Below, piece by piece: positions 62,840 through 64,000 of a DNA stretch of 64,000 bases; the stretch's first letter is position 1, and each line of letters begins with the position of its first letter. Origin of the DNA: Macrobrachium rosenbergii (taxonomy: Eukaryota > Arthropoda > Malacostraca > Decapoda > Palaemonidae); NCBI RefSeq assembly GCF_040412425.1, contig NC_089742.1:73422125-73486124 (forward strand), written 5' to 3'. A program made the position numbers and the translations under genes. The notes under the pieces are model-generated. The model did not search any database. It saw only the letters and a list, made by a program, of their open reading frames with translations, and was not told the origin of the DNA.

Positions 62840-63133
62840 CAGTGGAGTAACTGTCCGGGGGGGGGGCGGCGGGGGCACTCTGGCATCTTTTGAGCAGGTC
62901 TGGTCTGGCATAATTCTAAATTTGTTATTAGCGAATTCGCTTCTAACAAAGCTCATAGGGTTACGTTGTCAATCTGCTGTGTTATTTTAGTTTTAACTTT
63001 ATGAAATAAAATAAATCACTGAGATGTTAAGGATTAAAATGTGTATTTAATTTTCACCACTTTAGTAATTTTAAGCACCGGAATGGGGCGGCACTTTCAG
63101 AGTCCGCCCCGGGCGCCACTAACGCTAATTACG
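62840..63133. mobile_element. R6 hAT-like non-autonomous element, second copy
   Basis: Begins CAGTGGAGTAACTG; shares CATCTTTTGAGCAG, GTTATTAGCGAATTCGCTTC, CTGAGATGTTAAGG and GGGGCGGCACT with 36338-36713. It lacks the ~70 bp around AACAGCGATTTATCGCC present in the other copy. The right end (CTAATTACG) runs into CAGTGGCG, so the end is damaged or another hAT end abuts. A ten-G run lies near the left end. Confidence 0.75.
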
Positions 63134-64000
63134 CAGTGGCGTCGTCATCTTGAAGAATTAACATTTTTCAGTGAAGCTCAATTAAACTATATATTGCGAT
63201 AGTGAAACTGAAACACAAGTAAAGAATTCCAAATAAACAGGGAACAGACGACAACAACATTTTTACAGAGCTTTGCTGAGTAATGCTCATTCGTCAAGAT
63301 GATGTCTCCACTGTAAAACGACTGGTCATATAACAGTTAACTATCGCTGTCAGGACCACGGGTAACTGTTATCGCGGAATTAAGAGAACCGTTCCCTTAC
63401 CGACTAAGCTTCTCATAAAAACACTACGTGAACAAGTAGCTGTGGTGAATTCAGCTACAACAACACTGGGATCATTCATCGGGTTTTTCTCACTTGATGT
63501 CTGAATCCGTGGCTTGAATCGGTTGTTGCCTGAATACCACAATCGCTGAATAATTTTGTCTGACTGGTAGGACCACAAATCGAATGACTCGGGACAAGTC
63601 TCCTCATGTCATTTGCAAAAGAGTGCAAGTAAACACCGCTTCAGAAAAGCTCAAACTGACCCTCGGCACAGTCTAGGAGGAGCAAGGACTACAGGAGGGT
63701 GACGCCAGGACCCAGGCTAAGAAAGAAACACGTTGCCCGTATAATTATGGCGCCTTGTAGCTTCAACTACTGAATAACTACTTTGACAATAGTCTCTTAT
63801 AGTTATCTTAATGGTAATCTCAAGTTATGAACGCTATTTTCATATTTTCTTGTATCGTCACCAAGCAAAAACTTGACTTCAGATCGATAGTATACTAAAA
63901 CGTGAAGTGGTTCGCATTTTTGGTAAGAGGGACTAGTCATTATTAAGCTCACCAAGCAATAAACGTCAAAGAATGATGTCACTTAGTGTACGATTAAAAC
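63134..64000. other. Intergenic DNA, nothing recognised
   Basis: No coding or shared repeat content seen to the end of the window. Confidence 0.4.

Overview
This is eukaryotic, gene-poor, repeat-dense DNA. I find no protein-coding gene, rRNA, bona fide tRNA or CRISPR array that I can defend. Several things point to an arthropod, most likely a decapod crustacean (shrimp, crab or crayfish type): more than twenty long (TA)n arrays, many (GA)n, (CA)n and (TAA)n arrays, tRNA-derived SINEs, small hairpin elements, hAT-like and mariner-like remnants, and decayed non-LTR retrotransposons. The taxon is an inference from repeat style, not from a marker gene.

I named the dispersed families by comparing copies inside the window. 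S1 is a tRNA-headed SINE of about 280 bp (5 copies). R1 is a ~310 bp element with a 3' stem-loop; one copy has a 15-bp target-site duplication (TSD), so it behaves like a SINE (8 copies). R2 is a 250-390 bp element built from consecutive stem-loops and ending in a GC hairpin plus a T-run (10 copies). R3 is GC-rich with an internal 87-89 bp minisatellite (4 copies). R4 is a tRNA-like SINE with a (TTA)n tail (2 copies). R5 is a MITE with CACTAGCGGATC ends and 8-bp TSDs (2 copies). R6 is hAT-like with CAGTGG ends (2 copies). R7 carries a ~149 bp tandem unit (2 loci). R8 is a hAT-type MITE with CAGTGGTTCTCAA ends (2 copies). R9 is a foldback repeat (2 loci). R10 is a short block that follows (TA)n (2 loci).

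Layout: 0-9.5 kb holds a LINE tail, a long hairpin, R1, R2, R4 and a foldback split by S1. 9.5-23 kb holds R1, R7, R4, R2, a LINE C-terminal tail and the R5-in-R1 nest. 23.27-25.39 kb is a 2.1 kb minisatellite with a 29-bp period. 25.8-33.9 kb holds (TA)n arrays, a poly(A) SINE, a long inverted repeat, R3 and R5, and an inverted R1 pair split by S1. 34-45 kb is mostly microsatellites plus R1, R2, R6 and R8. 45.6-47.3 kb has a mariner end abutting a degenerate LINE on the minus strand. 47.7-56.9 kb carries R2, R3, a LINE fragment, a foldback element, a G-rich hairpin and an R8 copy with a perfect TSD. 57-63.1 kb has LINE endonuclease and RT fragments separated by microsatellites and a pre-miRNA-sized hairpin. 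The remaining DNA shows nothing I recognise.

No genes act together here. What can be read is a history of nested insertions. The two observations most worth following are the R2 multi-hairpin family, which shows one possible compensatory base-pair change, and the near-perfect 90-nt hairpin at 60629-60718.
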